Source of the DNA: an uncultured Clostridium sp. | GTDB lineage: Bacteria; Bacillota; Clostridia; Lachnospirales; Lachnospiraceae | Reading direction: 5' to 3' | Assembly (NCBI GenBank): GCA_900540335.1 | Contig: UQFC01000111.1 | Location: 1-8,270, forward strand | Length of the DNA: 8,270 nucleotides | Shown here: positions 1 through 5,765 of the stretch, piece after piece | Numbering within the stretch: the stretch's first letter is position 1 | Layout of the letters: every line of letters begins with the position of its first letter | The notes under the pieces: generated by a model | Told to the model about the DNA's origin: nothing | Seen by the model: only the letters and a program-made list of their open reading frames with translations | Databases searched by the model: none | Translations under genes and position numbers: made by a program

Positions 1-753
1 AGCCGTATCACAGATGAAATAATTGTCTCCCTTTTCCAGCCACTTTTTCAAAGGCTCGATCTCATGGGAAGGACCAATGGAAGTATTGAAAAGAATTTTA
101 TGGCTGCCCAGGGCTGCAAACTGCTCTTCTCCAAGAAGAATCACATTCTTGTTCAGGCAGGTGAAAACCACATCGCAGTATGCCAGAAGTTCATTCAGCG
201 GACGATAGGTCATTCCCTGATTTTCTCTCTCCGGCTTGCGGGTCCGGGAATAATAAGATACCTCTGCTCCCATAAACTGCATGGCATCTGCAATCATTCC
301 TCCGGAAACACCGATTCCCACGATTCCCACCTTCAGTCCGGTAATTTCCTCCGGCAGTTCCTTCCACATGGGGCGATCGTATCCGTGCAGCAGACGAACC
401 AGTTCGCAAAGCACAAACTCTACAACACCGCGATCTCCGTAGTCACGAATTCCAAGGACCTGGATTCCATGCTCTCTTGCGTATGCAATATCCACATTGG
501 CACTTTCCTCAGAATAGAGACTGCAGCACATACCTATATATTTGATATTCGGACAGTGTTCCATCACATAGCTGTTAATTCTGGAAGTATAGCTTACCAG
601 AACTGCATCTGCATCACCGATGCGGCGAATAATTTCTTCGTCATCACCTGGAATATCCGTAAACAGAACAACCTCCTTTGCGTAATCATACAGTTTTTTC
701 TCAGCCTCTTCTACCAGGCTGACCGGCTCAATTGCTACCAGCTTCTGAAACAT
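1..753 (-). CDS. D-2-hydroxyacid dehydrogenase family protein, C-terminal part missing (runs off window)
   Basis: The 251 visible residues match the NAD(P)-dependent D-isomer-specific 2-hydroxyacid dehydrogenase fold (PF00389/PF02826 type). A split catalytic domain occupies residues 1 to about 105, followed by a Rossmann domain with the dinucleotide loop GIGVSG at 146-151. After the second Rossmann strand the sequence is SRTRK (169-173), with no acidic residue, which hints at NADP(H) rather than NAD(H). The segment FNTSIGPSHE (222-231) aligns with the family pattern NxxRGxxxDE, but isoleucine 226 sits where the catalytic, carboxylate-binding arginine is expected. The usual Glu and His of the active site lie beyond the window. 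The start ATG at 753 is preceded by AAGGAGGAG (758-766). The gene follows the aspartate-dehydrogenase-like gene by 49 bases with no terminator between, so the two are probably co-transcribed. Fold assignment is firm; substrate and even activity are unknown. Confidence 0.88.
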   Translation of the reverse strand, partial: MFQKLVAIEPVSLVEEAEKKLYDYAKEVVLFTDIPGDDEEIIRRIGDADAVLVSYTSRINSYVMEHCPNIKYIGMCCSLYSEESANVDIAYAREHGIQVLGIRDYGDRGVVEFVLCELVRLLHGYDRPMWKELPEEITGLKVGIVGIGVSGGMIADAMQFMGAEVSYYSRTRKPERENQGMTYRPLNELLAYCDVVFTCLNKNVILLGEEQFAALGSHKILFNTSIGPSHEIEPLKKWLEKGDNYFICDTA

Positions 754-802
754 ATTTCTCCTCCTTGCCCTCTTTCCTTATTCTCTCCTGCAGCTGTTAT
801 TC

Positions 803-1588
803 CTAAAATACAACCGGAGAGACGATATTTCTCAGAACTGCAACCACACTCCATCCTGCAATGGCGCTGGTGCTGGAATAAATATCTACAACAGCTTTTA
901 CACCCTCAATTTCTGCAGTGATCTTATGATCGTCACCTACAAAACCAGGTACACTGGTAATATTAACACTTGTGTTCTCAGGCCCTACCGTAGCCAGAGA
1001 AGAAGCGACTGCCACATTTACCTTTGTAGGAAGAAGTCCGATTGCCTCCCGGGCATTTCCGGAAAATACATGGGTCTCCTCGGTATCTGTCATCAGATGC
1101 TCCTCAAACAGAGGTGTATTTCTCAGAGAAGCCGGACCCTTTCTTGTTTCAATTCCTGCTGTAGCCTGTCCCATTAAGGATACTGTGCGCAGTACGTCAA
1201 AACCGCCGACTGCTCCGGAAGCAATGTAAATTCTCGTGCCGTTTTCCTTCGCGGTCTTCTGAGCCTTCTCATAAAACTCCTGATCTGCAAAAGCTCCAAT
1301 AGAAAGCACAATCAAGCTGCTTCCTGAGGAAAGGATTTTTTCTGCAGAATCCTTTACCATCTGTACAGAAGCCGCCTCTGCAATATAGTCCGGTTTCTGG
1401 GCCAGAAGCTCTTCCAGAGTAAGGCAGGCTGCACATCCGGCTTTTTTCGCCATTTCAGAAACCGTCTCGGGAGTTCTTCCCATAACACCTACAATTTCGT
1501 AGTCTTCCAGCAGTCCCTGTTTCCAGGCATCCACTACAATACCGGATAAATATCCGCTTCCCAAAATTCCAAGTCTTTTTTTGTTCAT
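803..1588 (-). CDS. L-aspartate dehydrogenase family protein (NadX-like)
   Basis: This 261-residue protein resembles L-aspartate dehydrogenases, which convert aspartate to iminoaspartate with NAD(P)+ and can feed NAD synthesis. An N-terminal Rossmann domain begins with GILGSGYLSG, and a GRT sequence follows the second strand. The C-terminal Asp_DH_C-type domain shows SGAVGGFDVLR, TRKGP, NVAVASSLATVGP and GDDHKITAE. The histidine of the last motif matches the catalytic histidine region of the family. Length is normal. I chose the ATG at 1588 because a GGGGG ribosome binding site lies 7 bases upstream (1596-1600). An in-frame ATG at 1624 has no such site, would add 12 residues before the Rossmann strand, and lies upstream of the proposed -10. 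No nadA, nadB or nadC is visible, so a role in NAD synthesis is only one option. Pairing with a 2-hydroxyacid dehydrogenase suggests instead a specialised amino-acid or oxo-acid pathway. Confidence 0.87.
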   Translation of the reverse strand: MNKKRLGILGSGYLSGIVVDAWKQGLLEDYEIVGVMGRTPETVSEMAKKAGCAACLTLEELLAQKPDYIAEAASVQMVKDSAEKILSSGSSLIVLSIGAFADQEFYEKAQKTAKENGTRIYIASGAVGGFDVLRTVSLMGQATAGIETRKGPASLRNTPLFEEHLMTDTEETHVFSGNAREAIGLLPTKVNVAVASSLATVGPENTSVNITSVPGFVGDDHKITAEIEGVKAVVDIYSSTSAIAGWSVVAVLRNIVSPVVF

Positions 1589-1595
1589 TTCTGTT

Positions 1596-1600
1596 CCCCC
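1596..1600 (-). promoter_or_regulatory. Ribosome binding site deciding the aspartate-dehydrogenase-like start
   Basis: On the minus strand GGGGG is followed by 7 bases and then ATG at 1588. The alternative in-frame ATG at 1624 has no purine-rich site at a suitable distance. Confidence 0.7.
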
Positions 1601-1609
1601 AATTCTTAT

Positions 1610-1638
1610 ATTTTCAGTAATCACCCAGGAATGTTCAA
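1610..1638 (-). promoter_or_regulatory. Candidate sigma-A promoter of the aspartate-dehydrogenase-like gene
   Basis: Reading the minus strand, TTGAAC (1633-1638) and GAAAAT (1610-1615) are separated by 17 bases. Each matches consensus at 4 of 6 positions. A start site near 1603 would give a very short leader ending in the GGGGG ribosome binding site. A better -10 word, TATAAG (1605-1610), lies too far from this -35. The match is modest, but a promoter is expected here because a stem-loop lies just upstream. Confidence 0.35.
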
Positions 1639-1645
1639 ATATTCC
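1628..1645. promoter_or_regulatory. Imperfect palindrome, operator candidate
   Basis: The minus strand reads GGAATATTTGAACATTCC, an 18-base dyad of the form GGAATnTTnnAAnATTCC, in which 14 of 18 bases are symmetric. It covers the proposed -35 hexamer, where a dimeric repressor would block polymerase. No particular regulator can be named. Confidence 0.35.
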
Positions 1646-1698
1646 GTTCTGACAGACCGGATATCCTGAAGCGTTACTTTTTTTGAAACAGGAAATGC

Positions 1699-1722
1699 CA
1701 GGCTCCTCTTTTCAGGAGCCTG
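1699..1722 (-). terminator. Stem-loop after the cohesin-domain gene, probable terminator
   Basis: A perfect 9-bp stem (CAGGCTCCT / AGGAGCCTG) encloses a 6-base loop, 12 bases past the stop codon at 1735. On the minus strand the sequence after the stem is only patchily T-rich (GCATTTCCTGTTTC), so intrinsic termination would be weak. Position and stem strength support it as the 3' end of the envelope unit. It could also be a 3' stabilising structure. Confidence 0.6.
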
Positions 1723-1734
1723 ACACCGCCCTTA

Positions 1735-3348
1735 TCAATCCTTGTCTAAATCAAACACCTCAAAATCGTCTTCATTTTCCTGTTCTTCCATCTCAGAAGG
1801 ATGCATCGGCTGCTTATAGGCTTTTACAGAAGAGCTTTCTTCCTCCGCTTCACGGGCCAGATTTCTGGATATTGCCGTTTCCACATCTCCTACTGCATCG
1901 TCAAGAGGATCGTCAAACTCCAGATCTACCATTTCCAGTTCGCTTTCATCCGGAAGGTACCGGTCCTCCTCTCTGGAAGCTGCTGCTTCCGAAGAAGCCC
2001 GGAAATCCTCTTCCTCATGATCCTCTTCACCCATCATATACCGTTCTTCCTCAGACAGCTTTCTCTCAGAGCCGCGGCTGCTTCCGGAAGAACCAGTCTT
2101 CTCATAAGCATCCTCTCCCTGATCCATGCCGCCATGGCCGGAGCGGGAACGCTTTACCAGAACCAGAATCAGAATCAGCAGAAGAACTGCCGCTGCCGCC
2201 GAAGCGCCAATAGCAATGTACAGCATGGTGCTGTAATCATCGGTCAGCTCATTGTATCTGGTTGCCAGCTCAATATATTCCGGATCCATCTCGCCGCTGT
2301 TGTCATACTCAAAGTATTTCTGAATGGTCTTATTCTTTGTATCGTAACGGTAGAAGCCGGCTTCTCCATTTGCATCAATACCATAGAAGATACAGTAGTC
2401 CGGATCCTGTTCTTTTCCTTCCACATCAGGAATCCAGCCCTTGACTGTAGCTTCACCAATGATCAGATCCCGTTCTACCATTCCGGCCGGGATTTCTGCA
2501 TCAGACGGAATTGCGGTAATTCCAATACTTGCCGGTGTTCTTCCTGCCTCTAAGTGAACCAGAACATCTGCCGGTGTTACTGTCTGCTCTGCGCCGCCGT
2601 CATTGGTTTCCGTATTTTCTCCGCCCTCTGCCTTATTGACAACAACCGTATAGGTTCTGACAGTAGAGCCGTCCTCTGCTGTTACCCGGCAGACCACTGT
2701 ATTCTCTCCAGGCTGCAGACCCTCTGCGCCTTCTACAGAAACCACCGCCTTATCGCTGTTTGCAATAGCGCCTACGGTCAGTCTCTCTGTCTCCAGACCA
2801 ACGGTTGCCGTGTAATTCTCTACATCCGGGCTGAATGCAGGTTCCAGGGTTCCCGGTGAAATCTGCAGAGACTGCAGAGCCGCATCACTGGAATAGGTCT
2901 GCTCGCCGGCTGCAATCTGAATTGTGGAACTTCCCTGCTTATCCATAGTCAGAGTCTGTCCGTCCGCATCATAGCCCTCCCAGGAGGAAACCGTAATCTG
3001 CGTGGTTCCGGCTTTTAAGGCACGAAACTTCAGATTTGTAACAATTTCTGTTTTTCCTTCCATTCCGCTGGTAACACGGATTGCTCCGGAACCGCCGCTG
3101 GCGTTTTCTGAACCTCCCAGAAATTCCAGGGCTGTCGCATCATAAGCCAGCATTACATCCGTATTTCCCAGAGTATCTCCGCTGGTGGATGTAAACTTCA
3201 TTCTTACATCAAACTCACTGCCTGCCTGTGTAGACGGATCTGAAAATGCAATTTTTGCACTGGCTGCAAAGCTCTGAAATGGCAGAGCAAAAACCAGCAT
3301 CATTACAGCTGCCGTCCGCAGGCAAAAATGTTTCACTTTATTGTACAT
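1735..3348 (-). CDS. Membrane-anchored cohesin and cadherin-like domain protein with acidic cytoplasmic tail
   Basis: This is a 537-residue type I membrane protein. A signal peptide covers residues 1 to about 29 (cleavage near SFA-ASA). A cohesin-type beta-sandwich spans about 31-148, with recognisable blocks VMLAYDATALEFLGG and KFRALKAGTTQITV. A cadherin-like beta-sandwich (PF12733 type) spans about 152-239 and ends in TVRTYTVVVNK. An unassigned extracellular stretch (about 260-372) contains GFYRYDTKNKTIQKYFE. One transmembrane helix lies at about 375-399, followed by KRSR. The remaining 138 residues should be cytosolic and look disordered; by my count 46 of the last 137 are Asp or Glu against 14 Lys or Arg. 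Cohesins bind dockerins in cellulosomes, but no dockerin or cellulase is visible, so the domain may serve another adhesion role. A GGGAGG ribosome binding site (3353-3358) precedes the ATG. The gene follows the wall-hydrolase gene by 93 bases and is likely co-transcribed with it. Confidence 0.9.
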   Translation of the reverse strand: MYNKVKHFCLRTAAVMMLVFALPFQSFAASAKIAFSDPSTQAGSEFDVRMKFTSTSGDTLGNTDVMLAYDATALEFLGGSENASGGSGAIRVTSGMEGKTEIVTNLKFRALKAGTTQITVSSWEGYDADGQTLTMDKQGSSTIQIAAGEQTYSSDAALQSLQISPGTLEPAFSPDVENYTATVGLETERLTVGAIANSDKAVVSVEGAEGLQPGENTVVCRVTAEDGSTVRTYTVVVNKAEGGENTETNDGGAEQTVTPADVLVHLEAGRTPASIGITAIPSDAEIPAGMVERDLIIGEATVKGWIPDVEGKEQDPDYCIFYGIDANGEAGFYRYDTKNKTIQKYFEYDNSGEMDPEYIELATRYNELTDDYSTMLYIAIGASAAAAVLLLILILVLVKRSRSGHGGMDQGEDAYEKTGSSGSSRGSERKLSEEERYMMGEEDHEEEDFRASSEAAASREEDRYLPDESELEMVDLEFDDPLDDAVGDVETAISRNLAREAEEESSSVKAYKQPMHPSEMEEQENEDDFEVFDLDKD

Positions 3349-3368
3349 ATTTCCTCCCGCATTCTTTT

Positions 3369-3410
3369 CAGAAACAGCCGGAGTACTGTTTCATTCTTCG
3401 GCTGTTTCTG
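3369..3410 (+). other. 12-bp intercistronic stem-loop with T tract on the plus side
   Basis: A perfect 12-bp inverted repeat (CAGAAACAGCCG / CGGCTGTTTCTG) with an 18-base loop fills the gap between the two envelope genes. On the plus strand it is followed directly by TTTTATTTTATT (3411-3422), the form of an intrinsic terminator. On the minus strand, where both genes are read, it is followed by AAAAGAATG and lacks a U tract. On the sense transcript it is therefore better read as a structured intergenic element just upstream of the cohesin gene's ribosome binding site. On the plus strand it could stop antisense transcription. Confidence 0.65.
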
Positions 3411-3441
3411 TTTTATTTTATTCTCCCGGACTCTGAATCCG

Positions 3442-5661
3442 TCAGTTTCCCGGAGCTACAATCACAGCACTCTGTCCGCCAGGCGCTGCACCTGCTGTAC
3501 TTCCCGGAGCAGAAAATCCAGGCTGACTTCCTCCCCCGCTTCCGGAACCGACATTGGAGATGCCGGGACCTGAATTGGAGATGCCGGGACCGCCGGATGA
3601 ACCGCCTGTCTGAACCGAACTTCCGGAACTGCCCGTATTTCCATTTCCCAGGGTAACGGTAATACCGCTTCCCAGCCCCGCATTGTAGGTCGGACCATTT
3701 GTCTGACGTACCACATGAATGGTATAAGTACGCTCTGTTCCATTCTCTGCACGCACAACCACCGGAATCTCATTATTTCCGCTCTGCAGCTGAATAGTTC
3801 CCACTCCGCTGACAGATGCCTTCGAATCAATCGTCACTGCGCTTAAATTTACACTGGATACAGAGTGATCCACAATCAGATCATAAGATAGAGTATCCTT
3901 ATCAAAAGTAGGCGTTAAGGTAAAGCCTTCTGCTCCCAGTCCCTTCAGCTTGTTGTTGGGACTTCCGTCTACGGTCGGCTTCACACAGGGTGACTCCGGC
4001 ATATTGGTATACACAGGAATCTTAAATGTCAAAGCTGTATTTTTCAGCTGTTCTGAAAATCCCTCTGCAAAAATAGAGCCCTCTGATGCTGCACCATCTA
4101 CATTGGTCATGTACTGATGCTTGTACATATTGCTTCCCTGGACATTATACTTTTTCAGATACAGAGTATCCTGTCCGGCATTGACATAGTTGGTTCCGTA
4201 AAACTGGGCTCCTCCAAGAATTGAACTTTCCGGAGAATTCCATGGCCGTCCGTAGGTTCCGGACTGAGAAGCATACCAGAGTCCCCGCTCCACTGCACCC
4301 ATCCCGTCTGAGGCATAGGCTCCTACGTTAAAGTAATTGTAAACGCCTGTGTATCCTGCATAGTTTCCGGAAATAGAATTGCCGCGGCCATCGCGTCCCT
4401 GCTCCTGAATAATCATAGCTGCAATGACATAGGGATTAACTCCTGATGCAGATGCAGCATTCATAATCGCATCTACATAGCTGACTGTGGCGCCTGAACT
4501 GTTCCCTCCTCCAGAGGTCACTCCGCCCGGTGCCGCTGCTCCCGGAGAAGAGCTGTTTCCCGAAGAGGCGCCCGGGCCTCCTGCTGTAATAACATTTGAT
4601 GCCACGTAAGCTGCCTGATGTTTGCTGACAGATGCGTGAGGTCCTTCAAACCGGACCTCTGAATCAGAGGTATCTGACGGTGCCTGTGAACCGGCATTGC
4701 CTGACGGCTGAGAAGCTGTTCCTGAAGAACTGCCGTTTGATCCCGGTCCCACAATCACTGCGCTCTGTCCGCCCGGCACAGAAGAACTGCCGCCGGAAAC
4801 ACCGGGACCCACTACCGGACTTCCGCCGGTGCTGCTTCCTCCTGAACTGCCGCCCGGACCGGCAGAGCTGCTGCCGGAGCCTCCTGCACCGATCTGCCCG
4901 TTCTCCATAAAACTGCCCTTTAACATGGACTGCAGTCCTTCTCTTGTATGAACAGCCGGATCGTATTTCTGTGACATAAACTGAAAAATATAAGCCTCAT
5001 CCAGGAAATTCCGCGGATCCATATAAAAACGCAGAATATCCTCTGAAGCTGCTACCCATGTACTTCCGTCAAAACCGGTCCACACTCCGTTATCCCAGTT
5101 ATAAGCCCCCTCTGCCAGAGACTTATAAGACGAAATGCTGCCTGTATGTACCAGATTGCGCCCCAGAACAGCCTCATTCTGGATCACGGTATTCCAGTCC
5201 AGACCTGTGTGCTGTGCCTCAAATCTCCACTGAGGATATTTTGCATGAAGCTGTCTCAGGCTGTTTTTGTAAGACTCCGGAAACCCCTGGGCATTCAGAC
5301 TTGCCTCAAAATCTCCATCGTGACTGTAGGAAGCGGGAAAGCTGACATAGGTTCCCAGCACATATCCCGTTGCCGTCTGCCCGCCTGTCCCTGTAAAGCG
5401 AATCTGATACCACAGTTTTCCATCACTCCCGGTTGTCTCACCAATCACTGTGACTGCTGAATTCTTATTCAGCCTTGCTACAGATGCATTGGAAGTTCCC
5501 GGACCGCTTCTGACATTCAGCGTTGTCGCACTGACCTTTGCCGAGCGTTCTGTATAGGCATAGGCCTGGTTAACTCTGAGCGAGGTGCCTGCAGGCTGAG
5601 AAACCCCAAGCACCACTCCCATAGCTACAGCCAGCCCTCTTTTCCATGATCGTTTTTTCAT
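3442..5661 (-). CDS. Secreted SH3-domain N-acetylglucosaminidase-type cell-wall hydrolase with cadherin-like domain
   Basis: This 739-residue exported protein probably cleaves peptidoglycan glycan strands. Signal peptide: 1-35 (NQAYA-Y). A bacterial SH3 domain spans about 42-108, with TLNVRSGPGTSNASV. A conserved Clostridia module spans about 127-258, with LRQLHAKYPQWRFEA, YMDPRNFL and MLKGSFM. A glucosaminidase/lysozyme-like catalytic part (PF01832 type) spans about 393-520. It includes AAMIIQEQGRDG, where Glu420 is the likely catalytic acid, then NYFNVGAY, YGRPWNSPESSILGG and MYKHQYMTNV. A cadherin-like domain spans about 571-653 and a Gly/Ser-rich tail 654-739. In relatives the two parts of the hydrolase adjoin; here about 134 Gly/Ser/Pro-rich residues separate them. 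There is no LPXTG motif or membrane anchor. The ATG at 5661 is chosen over one at 5697 because GAGGAG (5669-5674) lies 7 bases upstream and the signal peptide then starts MKKRSWKRG. A strong promoter lies about 75 bases upstream. Confidence 0.9.
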   Translation of the reverse strand: MKKRSWKRGLAVAMGVVLGVSQPAGTSLRVNQAYAYTERSAKVSATTLNVRSGPGTSNASVARLNKNSAVTVIGETTGSDGKLWYQIRFTGTGGQTATGYVLGTYVSFPASYSHDGDFEASLNAQGFPESYKNSLRQLHAKYPQWRFEAQHTGLDWNTVIQNEAVLGRNLVHTGSISSYKSLAEGAYNWDNGVWTGFDGSTWVAASEDILRFYMDPRNFLDEAYIFQFMSQKYDPAVHTREGLQSMLKGSFMENGQIGAGGSGSSSAGPGGSSGGSSTGGSPVVGPGVSGGSSSVPGGQSAVIVGPGSNGSSSGTASQPSGNAGSQAPSDTSDSEVRFEGPHASVSKHQAAYVASNVITAGGPGASSGNSSSPGAAAPGGVTSGGGNSSGATVSYVDAIMNAASASGVNPYVIAAMIIQEQGRDGRGNSISGNYAGYTGVYNYFNVGAYASDGMGAVERGLWYASQSGTYGRPWNSPESSILGGAQFYGTNYVNAGQDTLYLKKYNVQGSNMYKHQYMTNVDGAASEGSIFAEGFSEQLKNTALTFKIPVYTNMPESPCVKPTVDGSPNNKLKGLGAEGFTLTPTFDKDTLSYDLIVDHSVSSVNLSAVTIDSKASVSGVGTIQLQSGNNEIPVVVRAENGTERTYTIHVVRQTNGPTYNAGLGSGITVTLGNGNTGSSGSSVQTGGSSGGPGISNSGPGISNVGSGSGGGSQPGFSAPGSTAGAAPGGQSAVIVAPGN
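3448..3483 (-). repeat. C-terminal copy of peptide motif PGGQSAVIV(A/G)PG
   Basis: Residues 727-738 of the wall hydrolase read PGGQSAVIVAPG, followed only by Asn and the stop. Eleven of twelve residues match a copy at 296-307 of the same protein. Codons differ (for example the Ser, Ala and second Val codons), so the match is at peptide level. Confidence 0.8.
3553..3594 (-). repeat. Two tandem 21-base units coding GPGISN
   Basis: The plus-strand word ATTGGAGATGCCGGGACC occurs at 3553-3570 and again at 3574-3591, a period of 21 bases. It encodes GPGISN twice in the low-complexity tail of the wall hydrolase. The frame is kept, so copy-number change would only lengthen or shorten the tail. Confidence 0.85.
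4486..4887 (-). other. Gly/Ser/Pro-rich insert within the glucosaminidase module
   Basis: Residues about 259-392 of the wall hydrolase consist mainly of Gly, Ser, Pro and Ala with short GPG and GGSS words. One less repetitive patch, SEVRFEGPHASVSKHQAAYV, lies at 334-353. The stretch separates MLKGSFM from the helix that leads into the catalytic Glu, which are close together in homologous proteins as I remember them. It is probably a flexible linker or surface loop. Confidence 0.75.
4741..4776 (-). repeat. Internal copy of peptide motif PGGQSAVIV(A/G)PG
   Basis: Residues 296-307 read PGGQSAVIVGPG, inside the Gly/Ser-rich insert. The last twelve residues before the terminal Asn are the same except for one Gly-to-Ala change. 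Confidence 0.8.
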
Positions 5662-5668
5662 GTATTTT

Positions 5669-5674
5669 CTCCTC
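5669..5674 (-). promoter_or_regulatory. Ribosome binding site deciding the wall-hydrolase start
   Basis: GAGGAG on the minus strand is followed by 7 bases and ATG at 5661. The in-frame ATG at 5697 has no purine-rich site upstream and would place arginines and a second Met before the signal peptide. Confidence 0.8.
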
Positions 5675-5736
5675 AAAAGGTAGATTCTGTTCCGCATCTG
5701 CCCACGAGCAGAAAACCGGATTTTTACATGTTTCTT

Positions 5737-5765
5737 ATTATAATGACAAATACTGGGATAGTCAA
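5737..5765 (-). promoter_or_regulatory. Strong sigma-A promoter of the envelope unit
   Basis: The minus strand carries TTGACT (5760-5765), exactly 17 bases, and a perfect TATAAT (5737-5742). Transcription should begin near 5730, leaving a leader of about 70 bases before the ATG at 5661. The match (11 of 12 consensus bases, ideal spacing) predicts strong vegetative expression. No operator-like dyad is evident over it. Confidence 0.85.

Noticed and set aside
64..921. 285-codon open frame on the plus strand
   Set aside because: It lies antisense across two well-supported minus-strand genes, has no ribosome binding site and no recognisable protein motif. It is an effect of codon bias in the opposite frame.
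1589..1624. Longer start for the aspartate-dehydrogenase-like gene at 1624
   Set aside because: The extra residues precede the Rossmann strand, no ribosome binding site supports it, and the ATG at 1588 has GGGGG at good spacing.
1659..1666. GGATATCC palindrome upstream of the dehydrogenase pair
   Set aside because: An 8-base palindrome is expected by chance in a window this long, and it has no link to a promoter element.
1801..2553. 250-codon plus-strand open frame across the cohesin gene
   Set aside because: The opposite strand encodes a coherent multidomain protein; the plus-strand product is Cys/Arg-rich and unstructured with no motif.
3262..3348. Lipoprotein signal in the cohesin protein (Cys at residue 9)
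   Set aside because: The Cys precedes the hydrophobic core, with no lipobox context; a normal signal peptidase I site (SFA-ASA) is present.
3442..3600. LPXTG-type sorting signal at the wall-hydrolase C-terminus
   Set aside because: There is no LPXTG motif, hydrophobic helix or basic tail; the protein ends in a Gly/Ser-rich stretch and the QSAVIV motif.
5662..5697. Longer start for the wall hydrolase at 5697
   Set aside because: No ribosome binding site upstream; the ATG at 5661 has GAGGAG 7 bases away and gives a standard signal peptide.
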